Source: Alcaligenaceae bacterium
GTDB taxonomy: Bacteria; Pseudomonadota; Gammaproteobacteria; Burkholderiales; Burkholderiaceae_B
Length of the DNA stretch: 35,724 nt
Direction: 5' to 3'
Assembly: GCA_947378965.1 (NCBI GenBank)
Contig: CANCMG010000042.1
Location: forward strand, 1 to 35,724
The notes beneath the pieces are model-generated. The model was given only the letters and a program-made list of their open reading frames with translations. It had not been told where the DNA came from and did no database searches. The translations under genes were made by a program, and so were the position numbers. Shown here one piece after another: positions 8,723-15,457 of this stretch (positions within the stretch are counted from its first letter, which is position 1; every line of letters begins with the position of its first letter).

Positions 8723-9619
8723 ATGCTGCCTTCACATGATCGCTTTCAATATTCAGGTATTAAATCTCGCCCACAATTTAACTGGCCCGACAACAAACGG
8801 CTGGCGCTCTATATTGCGGTCAATATCGAACATTTTCCGTATGGCGTGCAGTGCGGCGTCGACCTCGATCGTCAAACCCAACCCTGGAGTCAGCGCAGTT
8901 GGTTGTGGCGCGAATACGGCAATCGTATCGGCGAATGGCGTCTGATTGAATTATTTGACGAGCTCAAGCTTAACGTCGGTGTCATTGTCAACACCGAGAA
9001 TTATGCTCATTGCCCTGACTTGATACAAGCCCATCGTGCACGTGGTGACGAAATGATTGCGCACGGGCGCTCAAACGCCGAGCGTCAAATCGAAATGGAT
9101 GAGGCGACTGAGCGCACCATGATCAACGAAGTGACCGCGCTGATGCAAAAAGCGGATGGTAAGCGTCCACAAGGTTGGTTAAGCCCTTACTTGACCCCAA
9201 GCTTGAATACAACCGACTTGCTAGTTGAGGCCGATTATTCATACGTGCTCGACTGGGGCATCTGTGATGAACAACCCTTCTGGGTCAAGAGCAAGGGCAA
9301 ACCGATTTTGTCAGTCCCGTATCCAATCGAGCTCAATGATCAACCCGCGATTGCCTATCGACATAATTCGGCACACGAATATTGCGACATGATGGTTGAA
9401 AATTTTGAAGAAATGCTGCGGCGCTCAGTGGATGCGCCCTTGGTCTGTGCGATCTCTTTACATTCTTTCATTATGGGCCAACCCTTTAGGCTGGCCCGCT
9501 TGCGAAAAGCCTTGCAACACATCATGTCTTATCGTGATCAAATCTGGCTGACGACCCCGGGCGAAGTGGCGGCGCATTATCAAAACCTACCGACTGAATT
9601 ACAGTTGCACGCTAAGTGA
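8723..9619 (+). CDS. Polysaccharide deacetylase-fold hydrolase, second PuuE-like paralogue
   Basis: This 298-residue protein has the same fold and the same landmarks in order as the divergent neighbour: LALYIAVNIEHF, LNVGVIVNTENY, EMIAHGRSNAE, GWLSPYLTPSLNTTDLL and LDWGICDEQPF. It differs at the first motif (NIEHFPYG instead of NVEEGAE) and after the His of AHGRSN. The two genes therefore look like old duplicates with different substrates rather than redundant copies. No signal peptide is seen. GAGAA upstream of ATG 8723 is a weak ribosome site. A hairpin terminator follows at 9627. Confidence 0.8.
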   Translation: MLPSHDRFQYSGIKSRPQFNWPDNKRLALYIAVNIEHFPYGVQCGVDLDRQTQPWSQRSWLWREYGNRIGEWRLIELFDELKLNVGVIVNTENYAHCPDLIQAHRARGDEMIAHGRSNAERQIEMDEATERTMINEVTALMQKADGKRPQGWLSPYLTPSLNTTDLLVEADYSYVLDWGICDEQPFWVKSKGKPILSVPYPIELNDQPAIAYRHNSAHEYCDMMVENFEEMLRRSVDAPLVCAISLHSFIMGQPFRLARLRKALQHIMSYRDQIWLTTPGEVAAHYQNLPTELQLHAK

Positions 9620-9626
9620 TCTCTTT

Positions 9627-9658
9627 GAACGCCTCCTCGGTGGCGTTCGGATCTTTTT
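9627..9658 (+). terminator. Rho-independent terminator after the second PuuE-like gene
   Basis: A perfect seven-base stem GAACGCC/GGCGTTC (9627-9633 and 9642-9648) with an eight-base loop is followed by five Ts at 9654-9658. It begins eight bases after the stop codon. The rest of the gap to 9775 shows nothing recognisable. Confidence 0.75.
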
Positions 9659-9775
9659 GCAGGGAGAGGTGACCGCTGTGTGCAACGCAGTGAGCGGCGC
9701 CTCGTCAAGCAAGCAAAATGACTGGCGTTCGAAAAGCTTAATTTGCGGCATGCATTGGTTCAGCAGCTCCTTGAA

Positions 9776-10186
9776 TCATTTTCGTTCAATAAGCTGAAAA
9801 CCGATCATGCCGACCACCATTGCAATGACGAAGATCAGTGCCTGTGTTTGACCCGCAGCCATCGATACCAAGGCAGGGCCTGGGCAAAAACCGGCTAAGC
9901 CCCAGCCAGCGCCAAACAACAGGCTGCCGATCACCAGCCGCTTGTCGATCACGTTTGACTTGGGCAGGCTCAGGGCACCACCTAAAAAACTAGTTGTACG
10001 TTTTTTAGCAAGTGCGAACGCAAAAAAGCCGACCAAAATTGCCCCGCCCATCACAAACGCAAGCGAGGGATCCCACTGGCCAAACAGATCCAAAAAACCT
10101 AATACTTTGCCTGGGTCGGTCATGCCCGACAGCAACAGGCCCAAACCAAACACGAGTCCAACGATAAATTCACTGAGGCGATGCAT
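9776..10186 (-). CDS. DUF6691/YeeE-YedE half-size membrane protein (PmpB-like)
   Basis: This is a 136-residue inner-membrane protein with about four membrane segments. It carries the family motif GAGWGLAGFCPGPALVS, whose Cys is one of the conserved cysteines of YeeE/YedE sulfur-compound transporters, and an N-terminal GLGLLLSGMTDPGKVLGFLD that is diagnostic of the second-half protein. ATG 10186 is chosen because AAGGGA lies upstream; the longer frame from 10231 overlaps the previous gene. It lies ten bases after the first half-protein, and the two probably assemble into one transporter. In BigR operons of other proteobacteria this pair accompanies the persulfide dioxygenase and is thought to move sulfur species. 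Confidence 0.88.
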   Translation of the reverse strand: MHRLSEFIVGLVFGLGLLLSGMTDPGKVLGFLDLFGQWDPSLAFVMGGAILVGFFAFALAKKRTTSFLGGALSLPKSNVIDKRLVIGSLLFGAGWGLAGFCPGPALVSMAAGQTQALIFVIAMVVGMIGFQLIERK

Positions 10187-10196
10187 GATATGTCCC

Positions 10197-10634
10197 TTAA
10201 AGTAGGTGGCGCGCAATAAAGACGACGGCAAACCCGGCCGCCATGAAGGCTAGGGTGGCGATCAGAGAGCGTGGTGAAAGACGCGCTAAGCCGCACACGC
10301 CGTGCCCGCTGGTACAGCCTGACCCATACCGGGTGCCAAAGCCTACGAGCAGGCCTGCGATGATCAGTAAGACCACACCCGCGTCGATGCGTGGAGCCGA
10401 GAGCAGGTTGGTTGGCGCCAAGGCTTTGAAGACCCAGGGCGAGGAGAATAGACCGGCAAAAAAGGCAAGGCGCCAAAGCGTGTCGTAACGCTTGGGTGGG
10501 ATGAGGCCACCAAGGATGCCGCTGATGCCCAGGATGCGACCATTGAGCAAAATAAACAGGGCCGAAGCCAGCCCAAGTAAGACTCCGCCTGTGAGCGAAG
10601 CCCAGGGTGTGAAGTGTGACCAGTCAATTGTCAT
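10197..10634 (-). CDS. YeeE/YedE half-size membrane protein (PmpA-like)
   Basis: This is a 145-residue inner-membrane protein with about four membrane segments. The family signature [20 protein letters not shown] contains the conserved cysteines used by YeeE/YedE proteins to pass sulfur species. It starts with ATGA overlapping the stop of the regulator gene, so synthesis of the transporter is coupled to its repressor. It is followed by the DUF6691 partner. A role in export or import of sulfite, thiosulfate or another sulfur species is inferred from family and operon, not shown. Confidence 0.88.
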   Translation of the reverse strand: MTIDWSHFTPWASLTGGVLLGLASALFILLNGRILGISGILGGLIPPKRYDTLWRLAFFAGLFSSPWVFKALAPTNLLSAPRIDAGVVLLIIAGLLVGFGTRYGSGCTSGHGVCGLARLSPRSLIATLAFMAAGFAVVFIARHLL

Positions 10635-11014
10635 GGATGAACCTCGGTGTGATTGCAGAACTCTGCGTAAAGCACTTTCATAACGGCCAAGGCCGGTGGA
10701 CTAGAGAATTGGTAGTAAATGTTTTTGCCTTCGCGCCGAGTGCTGACAAGCTGCTCTTCACGCAAGACCGTCAATTGCTGCGAAAGAGTGGGTTGAGCAA
10801 TGCCTAGCAACGCCTCAAGTTCGCCTACTCGGCGCTCGCCTTGTGTGAGTTGGCAAAGGATCAGAAGGCGATCGGGGTTTGCCAACACCTTTAGAAAACG
10901 GCAGGCCTGCGCGGCCGAGGCCTGCAGCACCTGCAGGTCGATTGCGCCTGACGGTTGCGATAGCGGTTGAGATACCGGTTGAGATACCGGTTGAGATATG
11001 TCAAGTGTTGTCAT
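10631..11014 (-). CDS. bigR: ArsR-family persulfide-responsive repressor, BigR/SqrR-like
   Basis: This 127-residue winged-helix repressor has an ArsR domain from about residue 34 (RFLKVLANPDRLLILCQL ... LGIAQPTLSQQLTVL). It has Cys54 in LILCQL and Cys120 in AEFCNH. Their spacing of 66 equals that of the redox-sensing pair in BigR (Cys42/Cys108) and SqrR (Cys41/Cys107), which form a polysulfide bridge and release DNA. The N terminus is about 12 residues longer than those proteins and contains four SQP repeats. It heads the minus-strand operon with the two YeeE halves and is divergent from the persulfide dioxygenase, so it most likely represses both. Confidence 0.88.
   Translation of the reverse strand: MTTLDISQPVSQPVSQPLSQPSGAIDLQVLQASAAQACRFLKVLANPDRLLILCQLTQGERRVGELEALLGIAQPTLSQQLTVLREEQLVSTRREGKNIYYQFSSPPALAVMKVLYAEFCNHTEVHP
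10963..10998. repeat. 12-base tandem repeats in the 5' end of the BigR-like gene
   Basis: About three copies of a 12-base unit (GGTTGAGATACC on the plus strand, the first one diverged to GGTTGCGATAGC) lie head to tail and encode the SQP-V/L repeats at the start of the repressor. The unit keeps the frame. It may be a slippage-prone, variable-length stretch. Confidence 0.7.
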
Positions 11015-11100
11015 AATAAAATATCTATATATAATTTATTAAATGATATATTATCACAGTACAAACTAATTTCGCAATGATTTATTACTAAGGAAAGCTC
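11015..11100. promoter_or_regulatory. Divergent AT-rich promoter/operator region between the repressor and persulfide dioxygenase genes
   Basis: The 86 bases are strikingly AT-rich compared with the surroundings. An imperfect inverted repeat is visible with arms at 11015-11022 and 11033-11040 (AATAAAAT/AATTTATT, seven of eight), and alternating TA steps lie between. BigR-type repressors bind AT-rich inverted repeats in this same position, so this is the expected operator. AAGGA just before 11101 is the ribosome site of the plus-strand gene. Confidence 0.6.
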
Positions 11101-11985
11101 ATGGGGCGGCAGGCAGCAACTTTGGTCACACCAATGGTCCACGGTATCTTCGACGCCAATACTTGGACAGTGACTTACGTGGTCTACGAAAAGCCCGGAT
11201 CGGCGTGTGCCATTATTGATCCAGTGCTAGATTACGATCCAAAGTCTGGCCGCACCAGTCATGCGAGTGCAGACAAGGTCGTTGCCTTTGTAAGCGAGCA
11301 GAACCTGACGGTTCAATGGATTTTAGAAACACATGCCCATGCGGATCATCTATCTGCTGGGTCTTACCTCAAGCAAACGCTGGGCGGCAAACTGGCGATT
11401 GGAGAGCATATCACCGGTGTGCAAACGGTGTTTGCTGGCATCTTTAATCTTGAGCCGTCTTTTAAACAAGATGGTTCGCAGTTTGATGTACTGTTAGCCG
11501 ATGGCGCTGAAATTGCAGTGGGTCAGCTTGTTGGCCATACACTTTTCGTGCCAGGGCATACGCCAGCTTGTGTTGCGTATCAATTTGGCGACGCCGTCTT
11601 TGTGGGCGATACGATGTTTATGCCTGACGTTGGCACAGCGCGTTGTGATTTTCCTGGCGGTGATGCGGCTACGTTGTACCACTCAGTGAAAAAAATATTA
11701 AGTCTGCCGCCAGAGACACGCTTGTTTATGTGTCACGACTATCCCCCCACCGATCGTGCGATTCAATTTGAAACCACGGTGGCTAAGCAACGCGCACACA
11801 ATATTCACGTGCACGAGGGCGTCACTGAAGCGCAGTTCGTTGAGTTGCGCACCAAGCGCGATGCAACGCTTGCGATGCCAGTGTTGATCTTACCGGCGGT
11901 ACAGATCAATATTCGGGCTGGTGAGTTGCCGCCCAAAGAGAGTAATGGCGTCGCCTATGTCAAGATTCCTCTTAACGTGCTTTGA
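11101..11985 (+). CDS. blh: Persulfide dioxygenase-like metallo-beta-lactamase-fold hydrolase (Blh/ETHE1 type)
   Basis: This 294-residue cytoplasmic protein is predicted to oxidise glutathione persulfide to sulfite with a mononuclear iron. Metal-site residues are visible: His78, His80, Asp82 and His83 in THAHADH, His153 in VPGHTP, Asp170 in FVGDTMF and His212 in MCHDYPP. The VGTARCDFPGGDAATLY segment after the Asp motif is typical of the persulfide dioxygenase branch rather than true glyoxalase II. No rhodanese domain is attached. Its position, divergent from a BigR-like repressor and the YeeE pair, matches the bigR-blh locus of Xylella and Agrobacterium. Confidence 0.88.
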   Translation: MGRQAATLVTPMVHGIFDANTWTVTYVVYEKPGSACAIIDPVLDYDPKSGRTSHASADKVVAFVSEQNLTVQWILETHAHADHLSAGSYLKQTLGGKLAIGEHITGVQTVFAGIFNLEPSFKQDGSQFDVLLADGAEIAVGQLVGHTLFVPGHTPACVAYQFGDAVFVGDTMFMPDVGTARCDFPGGDAATLYHSVKKILSLPPETRLFMCHDYPPTDRAIQFETTVAKQRAHNIHVHEGVTEAQFVELRTKRDATLAMPVLILPAVQINIRAGELPPKESNGVAYVKIPLNVL

Positions 11986-12042
11986 AAATGTTTCTGTAGA
12001 AAGATTGTTTTAACCTGGGGTGTAACTTGGAGAATCTCTGTT

Positions 12043-12091
12043 CTTCCCGCGTTAGCGACGTCCGTTCGGACGAGGGTGGGGAGGATGTCAA
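12043..12091 (+). mobile_element. Solo IS200/IS605-like right end, no tnpB
   Basis: A two-part hairpin has outer arms CTTCCC (12043-12048) and GGGGAG (12078-12083) and an inner stem CGTCCG/CGGACG (12059-12064 and 12067-12072). It ends in GGGGAGGATGTCAA. That ending resembles the right ends of IS200/IS605 elements with tnpB, but only 57 bases lie between it and the upstream gene, so no transposase is present. It may be a remnant or a stand-alone omega-RNA-like gene. There is no T-run, so it is not an ordinary terminator. Confidence 0.45.
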
Positions 12092-12143
12092 AAATTTCGC
12101 TAGCCTTGTTGTTTAACCGCAGTTGCAAGACAAAGGAAAAATC

Positions 12144-12344
12144 ATGAAACAGAACGTTGGCGGTATCGATCGCGTATTACGTATCGCAGTAGGTTTGCTA
12201 CTGATTATTTTGGCGGCAAGCGGCACGGTCGGGTCTTGGGGCTGGTTAGGCGTCGTGGTGCTCGCCACGGGAGTATTCAGCTTTTGCGGGGCTTATAAGT
12301 TGTTTGGGTTTAACACTTGCCCGCTGAAGATTGTAAAAAAATAG
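12144..12344 (+). CDS. DUF2892 (YgaP transmembrane domain-like) small membrane protein
   Basis: A 66-residue protein with two hydrophobic segments and the family pattern: NVGGIDRVLRIAVGLLLI at the start, then GVFSFCGAYKLFGFNTCPL with the conserved Cys-Pro. In some proteins this domain is fused to rhodanese (YgaP), linking it to sulfur or persulfide handling, and that suits the location downstream of the persulfide dioxygenase. ATG 12144 is preceded by AAGGAAAA; the longer frame from 12123 would include that ribosome site. Whether it shares the dioxygenase transcript is unclear because the IS-like end lies between. Confidence 0.88.
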   Translation: MKQNVGGIDRVLRIAVGLLLIILAASGTVGSWGWLGVVVLATGVFSFCGAYKLFGFNTCPLKIVKK

Positions 12345-12425
12345 CAAGCGGGTTTGTCTGGTTAGTACAGCCCGCCAAGCACGGGTGTCAGTTCAGGCTG
12401 CTCATCGCACTAAACGGCCCAAATA

Positions 12426-12475
12426 AACAATCTCCCACAGTATGTCTTTCGCGGTGGGAGATTGTTCAGATTTTT
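12426..12475. terminator. Strong bidirectional terminator between the sulfur genes and the kor operon
   Basis: A perfect 13-base-pair stem (12426-12438 and 12454-12466) with a 15-base loop is followed by TTTTT at 12471-12475 on the plus strand. On the minus strand it is followed by TTTATTT. It sits between convergent genes and would stop transcription from both sides. The rest of 12345-12554 shows no gene. Confidence 0.88.
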
Positions 12476-12554
12476 AGTAAGTCGTCGCTCTACAAGCTTC
12501 TAGTGCGGCAACTCGATACCGCACCCCGTGAGCTTTTGTATCTAGTGCATTACC

Positions 12555-13610
12555 TCAACGCAGCGACGCGTTCAGCTTTTTCAACGCTTCAGAGCCGGGG
12601 CACAGCTGCTTAGAGTCGAACGCCGCCAAGGGTGTATCGCTGGTATTGAGCGACGCATGCAGATCGGTTGCATCAGGATCCAGATACAGCAAGCCCGTGA
12701 CCACTTCGCCGCGCGCTTGATGTTCATTGATATAACTGAGGGCGCCATAACGGTCTGAGGGATCGTAATCGTTGTGCAGTTTGCGCAGACGTAGCGTCTT
12801 GCCATCGTGCTGTTCTACTTCAACGACCTCACCAGGTTCATATTGCGTCACGATTTCGTCGCGCGAGGTGAAAAAATCGATACGACTGACCGCTTCGTTG
12901 TGTTCGCGTACATAGTCATAGCTCTTGGTGCTGCCGCTATGATTGTTAAACGCGATACAAGGGCTGATTACATCGATAAAGGCCGCGCCACCGTGGCCAA
13001 TCGCACCCTTGATCAAGGGCACCAGTTGGTCTTTATCGCCCGAGAAGCTGCGCCCAACATAAGTGGCACCTAGCTGTAAGGCTAGCCCCACCAAGTCGAT
13101 CGGGCTGTCATTGTTGACGACGCCCTTTTTACTTTTTGAACCTTTGTCGGCAGTTGCAGAAAACTGGCCCTTGGTTAAACCATATACACCGTTGTTTTCG
13201 ACAATGTAGGCCATGCTCACACCGCGACGCATCGCGTTGGCAAACTGACCTAAACCGATTGAGGCTGAATCGCCATCACCCGACACGCCTAAGTAAATCA
13301 GTTCGCGGTTGGCAAGATTGGCACCGGTCAAGACTGAAGGCATACGACCGTGAACGGTATTAAAGCCGTGTGAGGCACCTAAAAAATAGTCAGGAGTCTT
13401 TGAACTACAACCAATACCTGATAATTTCGCCACGCGATGCGGCTCGATATCGAGCTCCCAACAGGCTTGCACAATCGCTGCTGAAATTGAGTCATGACCG
13501 CAACCGGCGCAGAGTGTTGAGACGCGTCCTTCATAGTCGCGACGCGTGTAGCCGACTTTATTTTGAGTGAGGCTAGGATGGTGCAGGGCGGGCTTGGTGA
13601 TGTAGGTCAT
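12555..13610 (-). CDS. korB: 2-oxoacid:acceptor oxidoreductase, beta (thiamine diphosphate) subunit
   Basis: This 351-residue subunit binds thiamine diphosphate and one [4Fe-4S] cluster. The TDP motif is GDGDSASIGLGQF ... VENNGVYG. Cluster cysteines are visible at Cys34 and Cys37 in LCAGCGH, another in GIGCSSKTPDYF, and a fourth in ISPCIAFNNH. The ATG overlaps the korA stop by four bases and has AAGGA upstream. The C terminus (LLYLDPDATDLH) is typical of the 2-oxoglutarate/2-oxoacid branch. Together with KorA and KorC it fits the 2-oxoglutarate:NADP+ oxidoreductase of Azoarcus/Thauera, but pyruvate or branched 2-oxoacids cannot be excluded. Confidence 0.9.
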   Translation of the reverse strand: MTYITKPALHHPSLTQNKVGYTRRDYEGRVSTLCAGCGHDSISAAIVQACWELDIEPHRVAKLSGIGCSSKTPDYFLGASHGFNTVHGRMPSVLTGANLANRELIYLGVSGDGDSASIGLGQFANAMRRGVSMAYIVENNGVYGLTKGQFSATADKGSKSKKGVVNNDSPIDLVGLALQLGATYVGRSFSGDKDQLVPLIKGAIGHGGAAFIDVISPCIAFNNHSGSTKSYDYVREHNEAVSRIDFFTSRDEIVTQYEPGEVVEVEQHDGKTLRLRKLHNDYDPSDRYGALSYINEHQARGEVVTGLLYLDPDATDLHASLNTSDTPLAAFDSKQLCPGSEALKKLNASLR

Positions 13611-15457
13611 GCCACTTCCTTTTGCTTTTTGGTGTTTGACGCAGTTGAGGCACCCGCTTTGAGGTGCGTGCGAATGTAGTCGGTGATAAAGCGCGCGGTA
13701 ATCGGTGTGCCATCGTAGTGCAGCACTTTGATCATTTTGGCTGGGTCGATTGACAGTTCATTGACTAAGATCGAATGCATTTGTGCATCGCGGTTTTGTT
13801 CAACCATATACACCTGATCGTGCTCGGCAATAAAGGCCTCGACCGAGGCCGGAAACGGAAACGCACGTAGACGCATCGCGTCTAGATGAATCCCTTCAGC
13901 GTTCAAAATGTCTAAGCCTTCTTTCATTGCAGGGCTGGTCGAGCCAAAGTAGATCACACCAAGTTTGGTTGGTTTGGGTGCCTTGTCAAACACCGGCTGT
14001 GGCACCATATCGGCGGCTGTTGCAAACTTACGTAGCAACCTTTCCATGTTGTAGATGTAATCTGGGCCACGCTCTGAGTAACGTGCGTACGGATCGCGTG
14101 TGGTGCCACGGGTAAAGTAGGCGCCCTTGGTGGGATGGGTGCCAGGCAATGTGCGCCAGGCGATACCGTCACCATCAACGTCTTTATAGCGACCAAAGTC
14201 TTTGCCTGCCTCAAGTTCTTCGGCGGTCATGACCTTGCCGCGATCGTAAGTGCGGGCGTCATCCCAGACAAAGGGTTTTGACAGGCGTTGGTTCATGCCG
14301 ATATCAAGATCGGTCATAAAGAAAATCGGTGTTTGCAGTCGGTCAGCTAAATCTAATGCAACCGCACCAAACTCAAAACACTCGTACGGGTCTTCAGGCA
14401 AGAGCATCACGTGCTTGGTGTCGCCGTGCGACGCATAGGCACACGCTAATAAGTCTGATTGTTGTGTGCGAGTCGGCATGCCAGTTGAGGGGCCACCGCG
14501 TTGCACATTAATAATCGTGACCGGGATCTCAGCGAAGTAGGCCAGACCGATGAATTCGGCCATGAGCGAGATACCAGGGCCCGAGGTAGCGGTAAAGGCG
14601 CGAGCGCCGTTCCAGCCAGCACCGACCACCATACCGATCGAGGCCAGTTCATCTTCGGCTTGCACAATCGCAAAGCGATTCAAACCCGTGCTTGGATCAG
14701 TGCGGTACTTGTCGCAGTATTTTTGAAAGGCCTCTGGCACAGAGGACGACGGCGTAATGGGGTACCAAGCTGCAACGGTGGCACCACCATAGACGCAGCC
14801 AAGCGCCGCAGCACTGTTGCCGTCAGTAAAAATCTGATCGCCAACCTTGTCTGCTTTTTGTACGCGAATACCAAGCGGTGCCGTGAGGTTGTTTTTCACA
14901 TAGTCACGGCCCAGGTGCAGTGCACGAATATTTGAGTCGAGCAGTGCTTCTTTACCTTTATATTGCTCGGCAAATAGTTTTTCAAATACCTCAGCATCGA
15001 CCGCCAGCAGCATCGACAACGCACCAACATAAATGATGTTCTTAAACAGTTGGCGTTGCCGTGGGTCAGTGTAGGTTGCGTTGCTGATTTCAGTCAGTGG
15101 GATGCCAATGATATTGATATCAGGACGAAACTTTGACTCGGGGATCGGACGCGTTGAGTCATAAAACAAATAGCCACCTGGCTCGATCTCGGCAATGTCG
15201 GCGTCCCAGGTTTGCGGGTTCATGGCAACCATCAGGTCTACGCCACCACGGCGGCCTAGGTAGCCTTTTTCGCACACGCGAGCTTCGTACCAAGTCGGCA
15301 GACCTTGAATGTTGCTCGGGAAAATATTGCGCGGGCTGACGGGCACGCCCATACGCAAAATCGCTTTGGCAAACAGTTCGTTGGCCGAGGCCGAACCCGA
15401 GCCGTTTACGTTAGCAAATTTAATGACAAAGTCGTTAATGGCTTCGATCGGTTTCAT
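13607..15457 (-). CDS. korA: 2-oxoacid:acceptor oxidoreductase, fused gamma-alpha subunit
   Basis: This 616-residue subunit has an N-terminal gamma domain (about residues 1-190, beginning with FVIKFANVNGSGSASANELF) fused to the alpha, pyrimidine-binding domain (GNSAAALGCVYGGATVAAWYPITPSSS onward). The GPGISLMAEFIGLAYFAEIP stretch is characteristic. ATG 15457 overlaps the korC stop in ATGA and has GGAG upstream; the longer frame adds 35 residues lying within korC, so I reject it. The mass of about 66 kDa agrees with the large KorA described for 2-oxoglutarate:NADP+ oxidoreductases of denitrifying betaproteobacteria. Confidence 0.91.
   Translation of the reverse strand: MKPIEAINDFVIKFANVNGSGSASANELFAKAILRMGVPVSPRNIFPSNIQGLPTWYEARVCEKGYLGRRGGVDLMVAMNPQTWDADIAEIEPGGYLFYDSTRPIPESKFRPDINIIGIPLTEISNATYTDPRQRQLFKNIIYVGALSMLLAVDAEVFEKLFAEQYKGKEALLDSNIRALHLGRDYVKNNLTAPLGIRVQKADKVGDQIFTDGNSAAALGCVYGGATVAAWYPITPSSSVPEAFQKYCDKYRTDPSTGLNRFAIVQAEDELASIGMVVGAGWNGARAFTATSGPGISLMAEFIGLAYFAEIPVTIINVQRGGPSTGMPTRTQQSDLLACAYASHGDTKHVMLLPEDPYECFEFGAVALDLADRLQTPIFFMTDLDIGMNQRLSKPFVWDDARTYDRGKVMTAEELEAGKDFGRYKDVDGDGIAWRTLPGTHPTKGAYFTRGTTRDPYARYSERGPDYIYNMERLLRKFATAADMVPQPVFDKAPKPTKLGVIYFGSTSPAMKEGLDILNAEGIHLDAMRLRAFPFPASVEAFIAEHDQVYMVEQNRDAQMHSILVNELSIDPAKMIKVLHYDGTPITARFITDYIRTHLKAGASTASNTKKQKEVA

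Noticed and set aside
12059-12072. Hairpin CGTCCG/CGGACG as a simple terminator of the persulfide dioxygenase gene
   Set aside because: No T-run follows. The larger context ending in GGGGAGGATGTCAA resembles an IS200/IS605 right end better.
13927-15159. Long open frames on the plus strand opposite korA
   Set aside because: They are shadows of a clearly conserved gene on the other strand, with no family motifs or ribosome sites of their own.
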